DNA from: Thioalkalivibrio thiocyanodenitrificans ARhD 1
GTDB taxonomy: Bacteria > Pseudomonadota > Gammaproteobacteria > Ectothiorhodospirales > Ectothiorhodospiraceae
Assembly (NCBI RefSeq): GCF_000378965.1
Contig: NZ_KB900536.1
Span: 2,410,052-2,474,051, forward strand
Length of the DNA: 64,000 bases
Direction of reading: 5' to 3'
Shown in pieces: positions 43,198 to 51,938 of the stretch. The notes below the pieces were generated by a model. That model was not told the DNA's origin. It worked only from the letters and a program-made list of their open reading frames with translations, and made no database searches. The position numbers were made by a program, and so were the translations under genes. Position 1 is the first letter of the stretch; every line of letters begins with the position of its first letter.

Positions 43198-43317
43198 ATG
43201 GCCTCCGTGGGATTTCTCGGCTATCTAGTGACCGCGGCCACCGTGCTGACCACTCTCGCGATGTTCGTCCTGCTCGGTCTGCTGGTGCGGGATTGGGTGA
43301 AGGGCACCTTGTGGTGA
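43198..43317 (+). CDS. 39-residue single-helix membrane peptide
   Basis: A short gene starts at ATG 43198, preceded by AGGAG eight bases upstream, 15 bp after the symporter stop. It encodes MASVGFLGYLVTA, then one hydrophobic helix through LAMFVLLGLLV, and ends RDWVKGTLW, which predicts the C-terminus in the cytoplasm. Size, ribosome binding site and position suggest a small accessory subunit of the symporter. No homology is claimed. Confidence 0.6.
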   Translation: MASVGFLGYLVTAATVLTTLAMFVLLGLLVRDWVKGTLW

Positions 43318-43420
43318 GATTTCGTCGCGGGGCGTCTGTACGCGCGGGGGCGGTCGGACACCCCTCTGGGCAACGACGGTGCAGCCATCCGGTGTACGGA
43401 CATCGGATGTGTCCTTCCCC

Positions 43421-43489
43421 TGTAGGAGCCCGGTCCTCCGGGCGATCCCACCGGGGCTGGCCGATCGCCCGGAGGACCGGGCTCCTACA
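43421..43489. repeat. REP-like inverted repeat (GTAGGAGC type)
   Basis: TGTAGGAGCCCGGTCCTCCG and its inverted complement ending GCTCCTACA enclose a short centre, giving a roughly 25-bp stem. GTAGGAGC palindromes are widespread REP elements in gammaproteobacteria. It lies in the 396-bp gap 43318-43713; the rest holds another hairpin (CCCCGC/GCGGGG, 43612-43626) and no convincing gene. Confidence 0.75.
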
Positions 43490-43713
43490 AGAGCGGATCG
43501 AAGCCGATTCGACTTTTCCTGGACAAGCAAGAGAAAATCTCCGGGAGCGATTTTGCGCGCAAGCCCCGAAGGGGTGAGGCGCGTGGACGCACCGAACAAA
43601 AGTAGCTCGGGCCCCGCCCAGCGGGGTTCGAAACGCCTTTGACATCGATGCAGTATCGGCCCCAATGCACGTAAGGCCCGCCGACTCAACGTGAACCCTG
43701 ATCCTCCCCCGGC

Positions 43714-45273
43714 CTAATCCCAGTCAATCACGTCCAGCACCAGCTGCACGTCCTCCAGGTATCTGCGGGCCGGGCGCGGCAGTTCGATCACGTAGCGCGC
43801 GCGTACCCCGTCCGGCGGGATTTCCTCCACCGGGTCACGCATGATGGTGTCGGTGTTCTGCCAGCGATAGGTGAAAGGCTTGTCCGCCGTCTCGTCTCCC
43901 AGCGCCAGTTCCAGTCGATCATCCAGGAAATGATCGCCCTCGAAGCGGGAATTGCTGAACCGCCGCTCGCGTTCGTAATGGGGCTTGATGGCCAGGTCCA
44001 CCACCCAGCGTGAGTAGGCGTCCCCCGAGGCGGCGCGGTGCTCGCGCCGGTGATCCCTGTATGCGAACAGGTAGCCGGTGTAGAGGACACGATCCCGGCT
44101 GCCTTCGGGCTCGTAGTGATCGCCCGCCGCCGAGAGGGGCATCTGTTCGGCGGTGAACTCGCGCTCGTTGCGCATGTCCAGGTATCCGGCGATGCCCCGG
44201 ATGGCGATGCCCACCTCGATGGTCAGGTAGCGCAGCACATCGCGCCGATCGGTGCCGGGCAGGCGGCCGGACACATGACCGAAACGCAGCCGCGCCTGGA
44301 AGGACGCGTTGCCGAACAGGAAGCGGCGCAGGTTCTGATAGCCTTCCTCGCTGTTGACGATGCCGAGCGGGCCGGAATGGGCGCGATGCACGTAGGCCCG
44401 GGGCCCGCTGTAGACATAGGCGTTCTCGGTGAGCACCAGGCCGTCGCTCTTCGCACCCACCGCAAGGCGCGATCCGCCCACCACGTAATCCGCCGCATTG
44501 GTGCCCACCAGGCTGAAGGTGCGCTCCACCGGCGGGGCATATGCACAGGGCCTGTACACATGCGGCTCGTCGGTGTCATCGAGGCCCAGGTAGCGGCGCA
44601 TGTAGCGCGGCGTGAACTGGTCCTCGCGCATGCCGCCGGTCATCTCGCGCACCCAGTTCACCGGCGCCAGGCCGCCCCGGAAACGGATGCCCCGGTGAGG
44701 GGTGCCGAAGGTGAACAGCTTTTGCACCTTGACCGGCTGCAGCAACTCCGGCGCCACGCCCGGGTTGCGGTCCGGCGCGGCGTACTCCTCGAGGAAGCGC
44801 GGGTTCTGCAGGTAGCAGCGGGAGATGAGCCCGCCCATGCTGTGCGCCACCAGATTGACCCCGAAGTCATCGGGGCCGCCGCAGGCCAGCCGCACCTTGT
44901 TGAGAAACACCAGCAACTGCACCGCGTATTGGGGAAAGACCGGACGCGCCTCGTCGAACAGGGCGGCCTCCGGATCGTAATAGCGGAAGATCCACAGGGT
45001 GCGGCGCCAGTCGGTGCCTGTCGGTACGCTGTCCGGGATCGGCTCCCCCTGCGTGGAGGCGAAGCGCCCGAAGGCGTCCACGTAATCGTGGTCCTTCATC
45101 AGGCGGATGACCGGGCTTTCGAAGATATGCATCTCCGGGTCGCGGCCCATGCCCTGGCGGCACTGGGTCGAGCCCAGGTTGAACCCGTAATAGGGCAGGT
45201 TGAAGGTCTCCTCCACGGCCTTCGAGGTCATGGCATAGCCGCGCACGTACACGATGGGATACGGGGTGTTCAT
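43714..45273 (-). CDS. lipase-like alpha/beta hydrolase
   Basis: 519 residues. N-terminal half is an alpha/beta hydrolase: IVYVRGYAMTSKAVEETF, nucleophile elbow VAHSMGGLISRCYL (GXSXG variant HSMGG, near residue 160) and FGTPHRG. Resembles PGAP1/lecithin:cholesterol acyltransferase-type hydrolases; the C-terminal half (about 300-519) is beta-rich and unassigned. No signal peptide is seen with the ATG at 45273, so it may be cytoplasmic. The substrate is unknown. Divergent from the binding-protein/TRIC gene. Confidence 0.72.
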   Translation of the reverse strand: MNTPYPIVYVRGYAMTSKAVEETFNLPYYGFNLGSTQCRQGMGRDPEMHIFESPVIRLMKDHDYVDAFGRFASTQGEPIPDSVPTGTDWRRTLWIFRYYDPEAALFDEARPVFPQYAVQLLVFLNKVRLACGGPDDFGVNLVAHSMGGLISRCYLQNPRFLEEYAAPDRNPGVAPELLQPVKVQKLFTFGTPHRGIRFRGGLAPVNWVREMTGGMREDQFTPRYMRRYLGLDDTDEPHVYRPCAYAPPVERTFSLVGTNAADYVVGGSRLAVGAKSDGLVLTENAYVYSGPRAYVHRAHSGPLGIVNSEEGYQNLRRFLFGNASFQARLRFGHVSGRLPGTDRRDVLRYLTIEVGIAIRGIAGYLDMRNEREFTAEQMPLSAAGDHYEPEGSRDRVLYTGYLFAYRDHRREHRAASGDAYSRWVVDLAIKPHYERERRFSNSRFEGDHFLDDRLELALGDETADKPFTYRWQNTDTIMRDPVEEIPPDGVRARYVIELPRPARRYLEDVQLVLDVIDWD

Positions 45274-45835
45274 GGCAGCGTCTCCTTGCTGTGTGGTGGG
45301 TCCCTTGCGTGGGCTGCGGGCGCGGCCTTCGCGCAGTTTGCAGGTGCCCTCAACCCTGCGCGGTTGCCGGGACGCGGGACAACCGGGAGCATAGGACACC
45401 CCGGCGTCCGGGGCAAAAAGTCCCGGTGCTCCAACGTTTCGGGGATTGGTGCCCCGGTCCCGTCGAAGCCGGCACGGGTTTCCGTGGCCGGGTCGATGCG
45501 TATACTGGGGGCACACCCGCCGTGTGTTTTGCCCGATCGAACGGCGCCGGCCCGGGTCTTGGGGGCCGGGCGCGCGCTGACCGGGGCATGGCGGGATTCG
45601 ACGGCCGGTACTTGCCGGCCCCGGGGGGGCAATCATTTCCACGCCGTAAACGGGAACGACCTGTTTCCCGTCGCCGGCCTTGCGCGCGTCGGCGGCTGCA
45701 CAAAACATCATTTCCCGGATTTTCCGGTCGGGGGGCGGAGTTTTCATGATCGATGGACATACACGCGCGGCTCACCGGACGCAGGGTCCGTCAGTCCACC
45801 GGGGCAGCGCCGGGCGTGCGGCACCCGCCGCCGGC
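45274..45835. other. 562-bp divergent gap without recognised gene
   Basis: The gap lies between the lipase-like gene and the binding-protein/channel gene. The frame of the latter stays open upstream and offers an ATG at 45746, but that would bury its signal peptide about 30 residues in. Long readings on either strand here have poor composition for protein. No repeat, promoter consensus or RNA was recognised. Confidence 0.5.
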
Positions 45836-47557
45836 ATGACGACGGCGATATGCCGGTTCCTTGTGCTGAGTGTGATCGGGTTGTGTATCGCCATGTATGC
45901 GCAGCACGCACGCGCGGACACCAGCGACACCCTCCGGGTGCAGCTGTTGTGGGAACACCAGAGCCAGTTCGCCGGGTTCTACGTGGCGCAGGTGCGCAGG
46001 CATTTCGAGGCCGAGGGACTGCGGGTTGAACTCATCCCGGGCGGCCCGGGCATCAATCCCATCACCGAACTCCAGGAAGGCCGGGCGGATGTTGCCATGT
46101 CGTGGCTGGGCAACGCCTGGGTCCGATCGACACCGGACAGCCCTGTGGTCAACATCGCGCAGATCCTGTCGGGTTCGTCGCTGGCCGTGCTTTGCAGGAT
46201 CAGCATGGGGGTGCTGACGCCCGCCGACATCCAGGGCAAGCGGGTGGGTCACTGGGGACTGGGTGACGAGGAGATCATCCGCCAGATGCTGCGGCGGTTG
46301 GATGCCCCACGGGATTCGGTGGTGCTCGCGCCCCAGGCGCCCGGCGGGGTGGACCTGATTGTGGGCAATGTGGATTGCGCCAGCGCCATGGCCTACAACG
46401 AGTACTGGCAGGTGATGCAGGGCGGCGTGCCGCCCTCGGACATCATCATGGTCAGTCCGGAGGTCTTCGGTATCCCCCATATCGAGGACGGCCTCTATGT
46501 GATGGCCGACCGGCTCGAATCCCCGGAGTTCCGCGCGCAGATGGTCGGCCTGGTCCGTGCCCTGCGCCAGGGCTGGCGCGAGGCGGCCATCGCCCCCACC
46601 CTGGCGGTGGAGTCCGTCCTGCGTTTCTCGGAGGACCTGGACCGGGACCATCAGCGGCACATGCTGGAGACCATGCTCAGCACGATCCCCGACGGGGATG
46701 ATTTCGGTCACTTCGACCTGGCACGTTACGACGCTGCGGTCGAAAGCTGGCTTTCGAACATCGACGGCGCCGAGACCCCGCCCCGGATCTGGACCCACAT
46801 GATCTGGAATCAGCTCCGGGCCGAGGATGGCGAGTACACGCCGCTGAGCGCCGCCACCCAGCACTATTCGGCCCGTGTCATGGCCCATCCGGCCTTTGAG
46901 GCCTTCGTGCTGTTCGGCGTGCTCGTGTTTGCCTTGTCCGGCGTCCTGGAGGCCATCAACCGGGGCTATGACATGTGGGGGCGGCTGATTCTCGCCTTCC
47001 TCTCCGGCATCGGCGGCGGCACCCTGCGGGATCTGCTCATCGGCGGCGACCGCATCCCGTTCTACTATGTCAAGGATCTCTCCTATCCCCTGGGGATCCT
47101 GCTGGTGGTCGTGGGCGCTTCCGTGGTGACGTCCATCTTCCAGGGCTCCCACAAGAGCCGGGCGTTCAAGCAGACCAAGAACTACGCGGACATCGTGGGC
47201 TTCTCCGTGCTGGCCACGGCCGGTGCGCAGATCGCGGTGGCCTCCAACATGCCCTGGTACTGGGCGCCCATCTGCGCCGCGCTGACCTGCGCCGGCGGCG
47301 GCATGCTGCGTGACATCGTCATCAACCAGGAGCCCAAGACCTTCAAGGGCGTTATCTACGAGGAGGCGGCGGTCGTGGGTGCGCTGGTGTTCCTCGCCGG
47401 CATGTTCGTCGCCGACCGCTTCGAAGGGTCGGCCATCCCCGTCTATCTCAGCGTCGCGGTGTGCGTGCTGGTGATCATTGCGATCCGGGTCGCCGTCCAC
47501 AAGTTCGATATCAAGTACCCGCGGCTGCAGATCTTCCACAAGGCACGTGCCGGGTAA
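45836..47557 (+). CDS. periplasmic binding domain fused to TRIC/UPF0126 channel
   Basis: 573 residues. Signal peptide (FLVLSVIGLCIAMYAQHARA). An NMT1/THI5-like substrate-binding domain covers about 30-330: LRVQLLWEHQSQFAGFYVAQ, then GINPITELQEGRADVAMSWL. A TRIC/UPF0126 membrane domain covers about 350-555, with two half-repeats marked by GGGTLRDLLIGG and GGGMLRDIVIN. The predicted topology puts the binding domain in the periplasm, directly attached to the pore. TRIC-family relatives include cation channels and proposed glycine transporters; the NMT1 family binds pyrimidine or thiamine precursors, taurine and others. No ABC ATPase or permease is adjacent, so it may be a one-chain ligand-gated or ligand-delivering channel. 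Neighbours give no substrate clue. Confidence 0.85.
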   Translation: MTTAICRFLVLSVIGLCIAMYAQHARADTSDTLRVQLLWEHQSQFAGFYVAQVRRHFEAEGLRVELIPGGPGINPITELQEGRADVAMSWLGNAWVRSTPDSPVVNIAQILSGSSLAVLCRISMGVLTPADIQGKRVGHWGLGDEEIIRQMLRRLDAPRDSVVLAPQAPGGVDLIVGNVDCASAMAYNEYWQVMQGGVPPSDIIMVSPEVFGIPHIEDGLYVMADRLESPEFRAQMVGLVRALRQGWREAAIAPTLAVESVLRFSEDLDRDHQRHMLETMLSTIPDGDDFGHFDLARYDAAVESWLSNIDGAETPPRIWTHMIWNQLRAEDGEYTPLSAATQHYSARVMAHPAFEAFVLFGVLVFALSGVLEAINRGYDMWGRLILAFLSGIGGGTLRDLLIGGDRIPFYYVKDLSYPLGILLVVVGASVVTSIFQGSHKSRAFKQTKNYADIVGFSVLATAGAQIAVASNMPWYWAPICAALTCAGGGMLRDIVINQEPKTFKGVIYEEAAVVGALVFLAGMFVADRFEGSAIPVYLSVAVCVLVIIAIRVAVHKFDIKYPRLQIFHKARAG

Positions 47558-47839
47558 CCGGTCCGTGTGACAAGGCGCGCCGCCCGTCTGCGTTCGCATG
47601 CGGCGCCCTGGAGATGGCACCTCGCCTGCGTCGCCATGATGGTTGCCGCCTCCGGCTTGCGCATCGCAGGGACGCAACAGTCGGGGAAAAGGTTCCCGTG
47701 CCCGCCCTGTGCATTCCTCAGCCGCAGGTGACCGGCGGAACCGTGCATGGACGGGAACTCTGTCTCGCCCTGATGCGTCCTTGGGGCACCGGACACCCGC
47801 GTGTCCGGGTCTCAGACCACCCAAGTGGGGGATGCACTC

Positions 47840-48631
47840 ATGCAGATTACAGCGCAGAAAACTGAAGACGCCGTAGACCGGCTGGAGCTTGAGCACAAGG
47901 TCAAGGACATGTACCGGCGCGTGGCCGAAGAGCCCGGCGGTGAATTCCATTTCGAGATGGGCCGCAGGCTCGCCGAACGGCTGGGATACCCGGCGGCGGA
48001 CCTGGACCGGATTCCCGCGCAGTCGGTGGATTCGTTTGCCGGTGTCGGCTACCACCTGGACCTGGCGGACATCGGCCCGGGGGCCATGGTCCTGGATCTC
48101 GGCAGCGGATCCGGAATGGATACCTTTATCGCGGCCCTGAGGGCGGGACCGCAGGGTCACGTGCTGGGACTGGACATGACCGAAGCTCAGAGAGTCAAGG
48201 CGCTACGCCTGGCAGAGCAAGCGGGCATCGGCAACGTGTCATTTTGCGATGGCTACATCGAGGCGCCGCCTTTCGGGGATGCCGGCTTCGACGTGATCAT
48301 CAGTAACGGTGTCATCAACCTGTCGGCAGACAAGCAAGGTGTATTCAACGAGGCGGCCAGGGTGCTGCGGCCTGGCGGCCGGCTGGCGTTGTCCGATATC
48401 GTGACCGAAGCGGCGCTGCCGATGGAGGTGAAATGCGATGCCACCCTTTGGGCCGCCTGCATTGGTGGTGCCATGCAGGTGGACGACTACCAGCGCGCGA
48501 TCGAATCGGCCGGTCTGAATGTTGCGCTGGTGTGCCTGAATCCGCAGTATGGTTTTCTGACCGAATCGGCCGCCGGCGCCAGTGATACCTGGGGCGTCAA
48601 GAGCATTTCGCTGGTGGCGGTGAAGCAGTGA
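47840..48631 (+). CDS. ArsM-like SAM methyltransferase
   Basis: 263 residues related to arsenite methyltransferases: VLDLGSGSGMDTFIAA (SAM), LGLDMTEAQ, SNGVINLSADKQGVF, VLRPGGRLALSDIV and WAACIGGAM. The catalytic-region cysteine expected in SNCV is glycine here (SNGV), while the Cys in WAACIGG remains, so arsenic methylation is doubtful. The ATG at 47840 (MQITAQKTED) has GGGGGA upstream. The 282-bp leader (47558-47839) includes a perfect hairpin CCGGACAC/GTGTCCGG (47789-47808) without a T tail. Confidence 0.78.
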   Translation: MQITAQKTEDAVDRLELEHKVKDMYRRVAEEPGGEFHFEMGRRLAERLGYPAADLDRIPAQSVDSFAGVGYHLDLADIGPGAMVLDLGSGSGMDTFIAALRAGPQGHVLGLDMTEAQRVKALRLAEQAGIGNVSFCDGYIEAPPFGDAGFDVIISNGVINLSADKQGVFNEAARVLRPGGRLALSDIVTEAALPMEVKCDATLWAACIGGAMQVDDYQRAIESAGLNVALVCLNPQYGFLTESAAGASDTWGVKSISLVAVKQ

Positions 48632-48721
48632 TGCCGGGCCGGCTCGCCGTCGCGGGTTCAGTGTCTGCACACCGGACATCGCCCGGGGGCTCTTGCAATT
48701 ATCGGGGGGAGACGCACGTCG

Positions 48722-49345
48722 ATGCCAACCATTATCCAGCGCGCGATTGTCGGGGTCGGACTGGCGTTCGTCCCACTGCTATGGATCATGCCGATGGCAT
48801 GGGCGGACGACGGTGCCTCCGGCCGCCTCGAAGTGCGAACCGATCCCGGATCGGGCCTTACGGGCTGGCACTGGGAGGGGCAGCGCCTGGCAGTGGAGCT
48901 GGCCCAGCTGCTGCCGGACCAGACCCGTGCCTTCTTCATGGGGCGTGGTTTCGATGCCGATCAGGCCGACGGGATCGCACAGACCTGCGTGTTCCAGAGC
49001 ATCATGCGCAACCATGCCGACGATGTGCCGCTGCAGCTGGATCTTACCCGATGGCGCACACATGGAGCGGACGGCGAGGGCCGTTTGCGGCTCAACCGGG
49101 AATGGCAGGAGGCATGGCGCGCGCAGGGCGCGCCGGCGTCGGCACGCATCGCGTTTCGCTGGGCCCTGTTCCCCACCCGGCAGCACTTCGAGCCGGGTGA
49201 CTGGCTCATGGGCATGATCATCTTCGACCGTGTGCCCGGAGACCGGTTTGATCTGGAGCTGCGCTGGACCGAGGACGGCCGTGAACTGCGCCGGATCCTG
49301 CCCGACATTCAGTGCGCGCCGGATGTGCGTGTCCCCGCATCCTGA
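48722..49345 (+). CDS. exported protein of unknown function
   Basis: 207 residues with a signal peptide (VGVGLAFVPLLWIMPMAWA). The mature part has two cysteines (in QTCVFQS and DIQCAPD), which could form one disulfide, and a beta-rich pattern. No family was recognised. It ends 12 bp before a TlpA-like thioredoxin gene, so the pair may act together in the periplasm. Confidence 0.75.
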   Translation: MPTIIQRAIVGVGLAFVPLLWIMPMAWADDGASGRLEVRTDPGSGLTGWHWEGQRLAVELAQLLPDQTRAFFMGRGFDADQADGIAQTCVFQSIMRNHADDVPLQLDLTRWRTHGADGEGRLRLNREWQEAWRAQGAPASARIAFRWALFPTRQHFEPGDWLMGMIIFDRVPGDRFDLELRWTEDGRELRRILPDIQCAPDVRVPAS

Positions 49346-49357
49346 CCCGGAGGTGTC

Positions 49358-49882
49358 ATGATTCTCCACAGACCGCTTCTGTTCGCCGTGCTGTTCACCG
49401 TTATGATCCCGGTCACTTGGGCCGGGGAATCCGTGCGTGGGCATCTGACCCCCATGCCCGGAACGCCGGCGGCGCCCGGGTTCGTGCTGGAGGACATGGA
49501 CGGACAGGTGCACCGACTCGAGCAATATCGGGACCAGGTGGTGGTGGTCAACTTCTGGGCGACCTGGTGTCCGCCGTGCCGCGATGAACTCCCTTCCCTG
49601 CAGCGCCTGTGGGAACGCATGCGTGACGAGGGCGTGGTGGTACTGGGCATCAATATCGGCGAGGACGCGGACAGCATCTTCCTGTTCACCGCGGACTATC
49701 CCGTCGACTTTCCCCTGCTGCTGGACCAGGATTCCGCGGTCATCGAGGCGTGGCCCGTGGTGGGCATACCCACCACGTACATCGTCGACCGGCAGGGCCG
49801 CCTGGCCTACCGGGCGATCGGTGCCCGCGAGTTCGACGAACCCGCGATCCGCGCCACCCTGCGCGGCCTCCTCGAAGATTGA
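49358..49882 (+). CDS. TlpA-like periplasmic thioredoxin
   Basis: 174 residues: signal peptide (LLFAVLFTVMIPVTWAG) and an AhpC/TSA-thioredoxin fold with NFWATWCPPCRDELP (CPPC active site near residue 72) and cis-proline segment VVGIPTTYIVDRQGR. Likely a membrane- or periplasm-located reductase for cytochrome c maturation, copper centres or the disulfide of the preceding secreted protein. Confidence 0.9.
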   Translation: MILHRPLLFAVLFTVMIPVTWAGESVRGHLTPMPGTPAAPGFVLEDMDGQVHRLEQYRDQVVVVNFWATWCPPCRDELPSLQRLWERMRDEGVVVLGINIGEDADSIFLFTADYPVDFPLLLDQDSAVIEAWPVVGIPTTYIVDRQGRLAYRAIGAREFDEPAIRATLRGLLED

Positions 49883-49900
49883 TCCGTTTCGGGCGCGGGA

Positions 49901-50200
49901 TCAGTCCTTGTCCTTCACCGGTTTCCCGTACAGTGCGCGCAGTTCGTCCTTGGCCTGTTCAAGCACCGCCCGGCGGTCTTGCGGGAGATTCCTGCCGGCG
50001 CGGTTGATGTAGAAGTTGAGCATGGACATGGCCGAGCGGAAGGGAGTGCTCCTGCGGCGTTCGCTGCGCTCGGCGGAGCGCTTCAGGGAGCGTGCGATTT
50101 CCCGCGGGTCGTCCAGGGAAAAGACGCCCGCTTCGAGGTCGAGAGCGTGGCTGGTCTCCGTGACCTGGTGCGACCAGTACGTGGATTTTCTTCTGGCCAT
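49901..50200 (-). CDS. DUF3175 protein
   Basis: 99 residues, basic, with the DUF3175 pattern (KSTYWSHQVTETSHALDLE, FSLDDPREIARSLKRSAE, SAMSMLNFYINRAGRNL). Function unknown. Convergent with the TlpA gene (18 bp apart). Confidence 0.82.
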   Translation of the reverse strand: MARRKSTYWSHQVTETSHALDLEAGVFSLDDPREIARSLKRSAERSERRRSTPFRSAMSMLNFYINRAGRNLPQDRRAVLEQAKDELRALYGKPVKDKD

Positions 50201-50259
50201 CGCGCCTCCCTCCGGACGCCATGCCGCCTGATCTTCGTCGGGCCGGGCCGAGGGCGCCG

Positions 50260-50715
50260 CTACTCGGCGTGCAGGACCTGCTCCAGAATATGGTGAATGT
50301 CCTCGCGCCAGGCGGCAAAGGTTCTCGCCAGTGCCTCGTCGGGAAAGAAGGCGGAGAAACTCTCCGGGTCGTAGGTGATCATCAGGGTTTCCTCTTCCTC
50401 GGCGAAGAGCACGATCTTCCAGGGCAGATAGGGAATCATCTCCGGGTGCCGTTCGGTGATGGCCTGCACCTCGTCGCCCCTGCCGAAGAAGACCACCCGG
50501 TAGCGGTCGGTCTCATAGCCGCTTGCTGTGAGGCCGACGTCCACGCGTTGTACCCGCGACACCGTATAGCCATGGTCGCTGATGGCCTTCTGCACGGCCA
50601 GCATGGTCTCCGGGAAGGACTGTGTCGACCGCACCATGATCAGTTCCGACGCGGCAAGCTGAGTACCGGCCAGCCATGCGGCAAGCAGCATGAACCAGGT
50701 GAGCGCGCGTCTCAT
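50260..50715 (-). CDS. exported DUF302 protein
   Basis: 151 residues with a signal peptide (LTWFMLLAAWLAGTQLAA) and a DUF302 domain (about 35-140: FPETMLAVQKAISDHGYTV, VVFFGRGDEV, PWKIVLFAEEEETLMIT). Its ATG overlaps the stop of the upstream cytochrome c-DUF302 fusion, so both are made together. DUF302 has been linked with sulfur-oxidising metabolism by occurrence only. Confidence 0.86.
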   Translation of the reverse strand: MRRALTWFMLLAAWLAGTQLAASELIMVRSTQSFPETMLAVQKAISDHGYTVSRVQRVDVGLTASGYETDRYRVVFFGRGDEVQAITERHPEMIPYLPWKIVLFAEEEETLMITYDPESFSAFFPDEALARTFAAWREDIHHILEQVLHAE

Positions 50716-51773
50716 AGGGTGGCCTCCTCCAGGATGTCGCGGTAGAACGCGTACATCTCGTCACAGAGCTGATTGAGATAACTGTTGTTGAACAGCGGGC
50801 TCAGGTACTTGGGGTTGATGGACATCACCTGCACCACGCCGTCGCGCTCCACCACCGTCACCCGGCAGGGCATGAACAGGCCCACCCGCGGGTCAATGGC
50901 AAGCGCCTCGTTGATCTGCTGGAAATTGCAGAAGTAGACCATCTGCTGCTGCCGATTCTCCCGGCCCGGTTCCACCATGCCCTCGTCCAGGTACTGTTCG
51001 CGGATAATGCGGAAGTTCATGCCCACCGCTGCACGCTTCACGTTCTCCAGCGTGGTCGCGAAGTCGTGATTGGATTCGTACATAAGCACCGGACTGTCCG
51101 CCTCCAGCCGGATCGCGGTGACGGGCGGCGGCCGGTCCTCGAAGCTGCGCACGAAGCTGACGATGTCGTCGATGTCTCCTTCCTCCAGTCCCAGGTCCGT
51201 CACGGAGGGCATGGGGGTGCCCTCGCGGCCCTGCATCAGGGTGCGCTTGATCATGGCGTCGGTGGCGGCCTTGAGGAAGCCGGGATTGTTCAGGGCCGGG
51301 GCCAGGATGGGCAGGTCGCGCGGGCGTGAGAAAGTCACCCCCGTGCCGGGGCTGCCTTCGCCCCGGGCACCGTGGCAGCTTGCGCAGTGTGTGCCGAACA
51401 GTGCCTCGCCCCGTCGCGGGTCGCCGATGACCGGGGCCGTGGACAGTTCGGGGGCCGGGGGGCCGAAATCGCGGATGTAGTCGACGATGGCCTGCACTTC
51501 GGTATCGCTCAGGCGGTCGAATGCCGGCATGACCCGGCCCGGCCGGCCGTGGCGGATGGTCGCGAACAGATAGCTGTCGGGGACGTTGGCCAGGAAGTCC
51601 TCCAGGGCCAGGGGTACCCCGACGCCGCCCCGCCCGTCCGAGCCGTGGCAGGCCGCACAGTTCCGGGTATAGAGCTGCTCACCCTCGGGCACGGCCTGGC
51701 CCCAGAGCGGTGAAGCGGCCAGCAGTGATGGCAGCAGCCATGCCACGAACCATCCGAGTGTTCTCCGTCTCAT
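50712..51773 (-). CDS. diheme cytochrome c fused to DUF302
   Basis: 353 residues: signal peptide (WFVAWLLPSLLAASPLWG), two class I cytochrome c domains with CAACH (39-43) and CASCH (130-134), methionine ligand candidates in RVMPAF and GTPMPSV, and a C-terminal DUF302 domain (about 225-353). A periplasmic electron carrier with a ligand- or partner-binding module is likely. The ATG at 51773 is favoured by AGGAGA 10 nt upstream; another ATG at 51797 is possible. A perfect FNR-type palindrome lies about 170 bp upstream. Confidence 0.88.
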   Translation of the reverse strand: MRRRTLGWFVAWLLPSLLAASPLWGQAVPEGEQLYTRNCAACHGSDGRGGVGVPLALEDFLANVPDSYLFATIRHGRPGRVMPAFDRLSDTEVQAIVDYIRDFGPPAPELSTAPVIGDPRRGEALFGTHCASCHGARGEGSPGTGVTFSRPRDLPILAPALNNPGFLKAATDAMIKRTLMQGREGTPMPSVTDLGLEEGDIDDIVSFVRSFEDRPPPVTAIRLEADSPVLMYESNHDFATTLENVKRAAVGMNFRIIREQYLDEGMVEPGRENRQQQMVYFCNFQQINEALAIDPRVGLFMPCRVTVVERDGVVQVMSINPKYLSPLFNNSYLNQLCDEMYAFYRDILEEATL

Positions 51774-51938
51774 GGGCTGCAGATCTCCTGTCGTCATGGA
51801 TGCCCCTGGGCATGACACGCCCGCCGACCGTTCATCGTGCACCGGATCCGCCGGTGACGGAAGCTTGGGTGGGGCCAGCGCCAGGGCGGGTGGCCGTGGG
51901 GGCTGAACGAATCTTCACGAAGATCGGCGCCGGCCGCA

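Noticed and set aside
43490-43713. Small genes in the gap after the symporter operon
   Set aside because: Frames cross palindromes in both directions, have no ribosome binding sites and atypical composition.
47558-47839. Riboswitch upstream of the ArsM-like gene
   Set aside because: I compared the leader by eye with TPP, cobalamin, SAM/SAH and glycine consensus cores and found no match; only a short hairpin remains.
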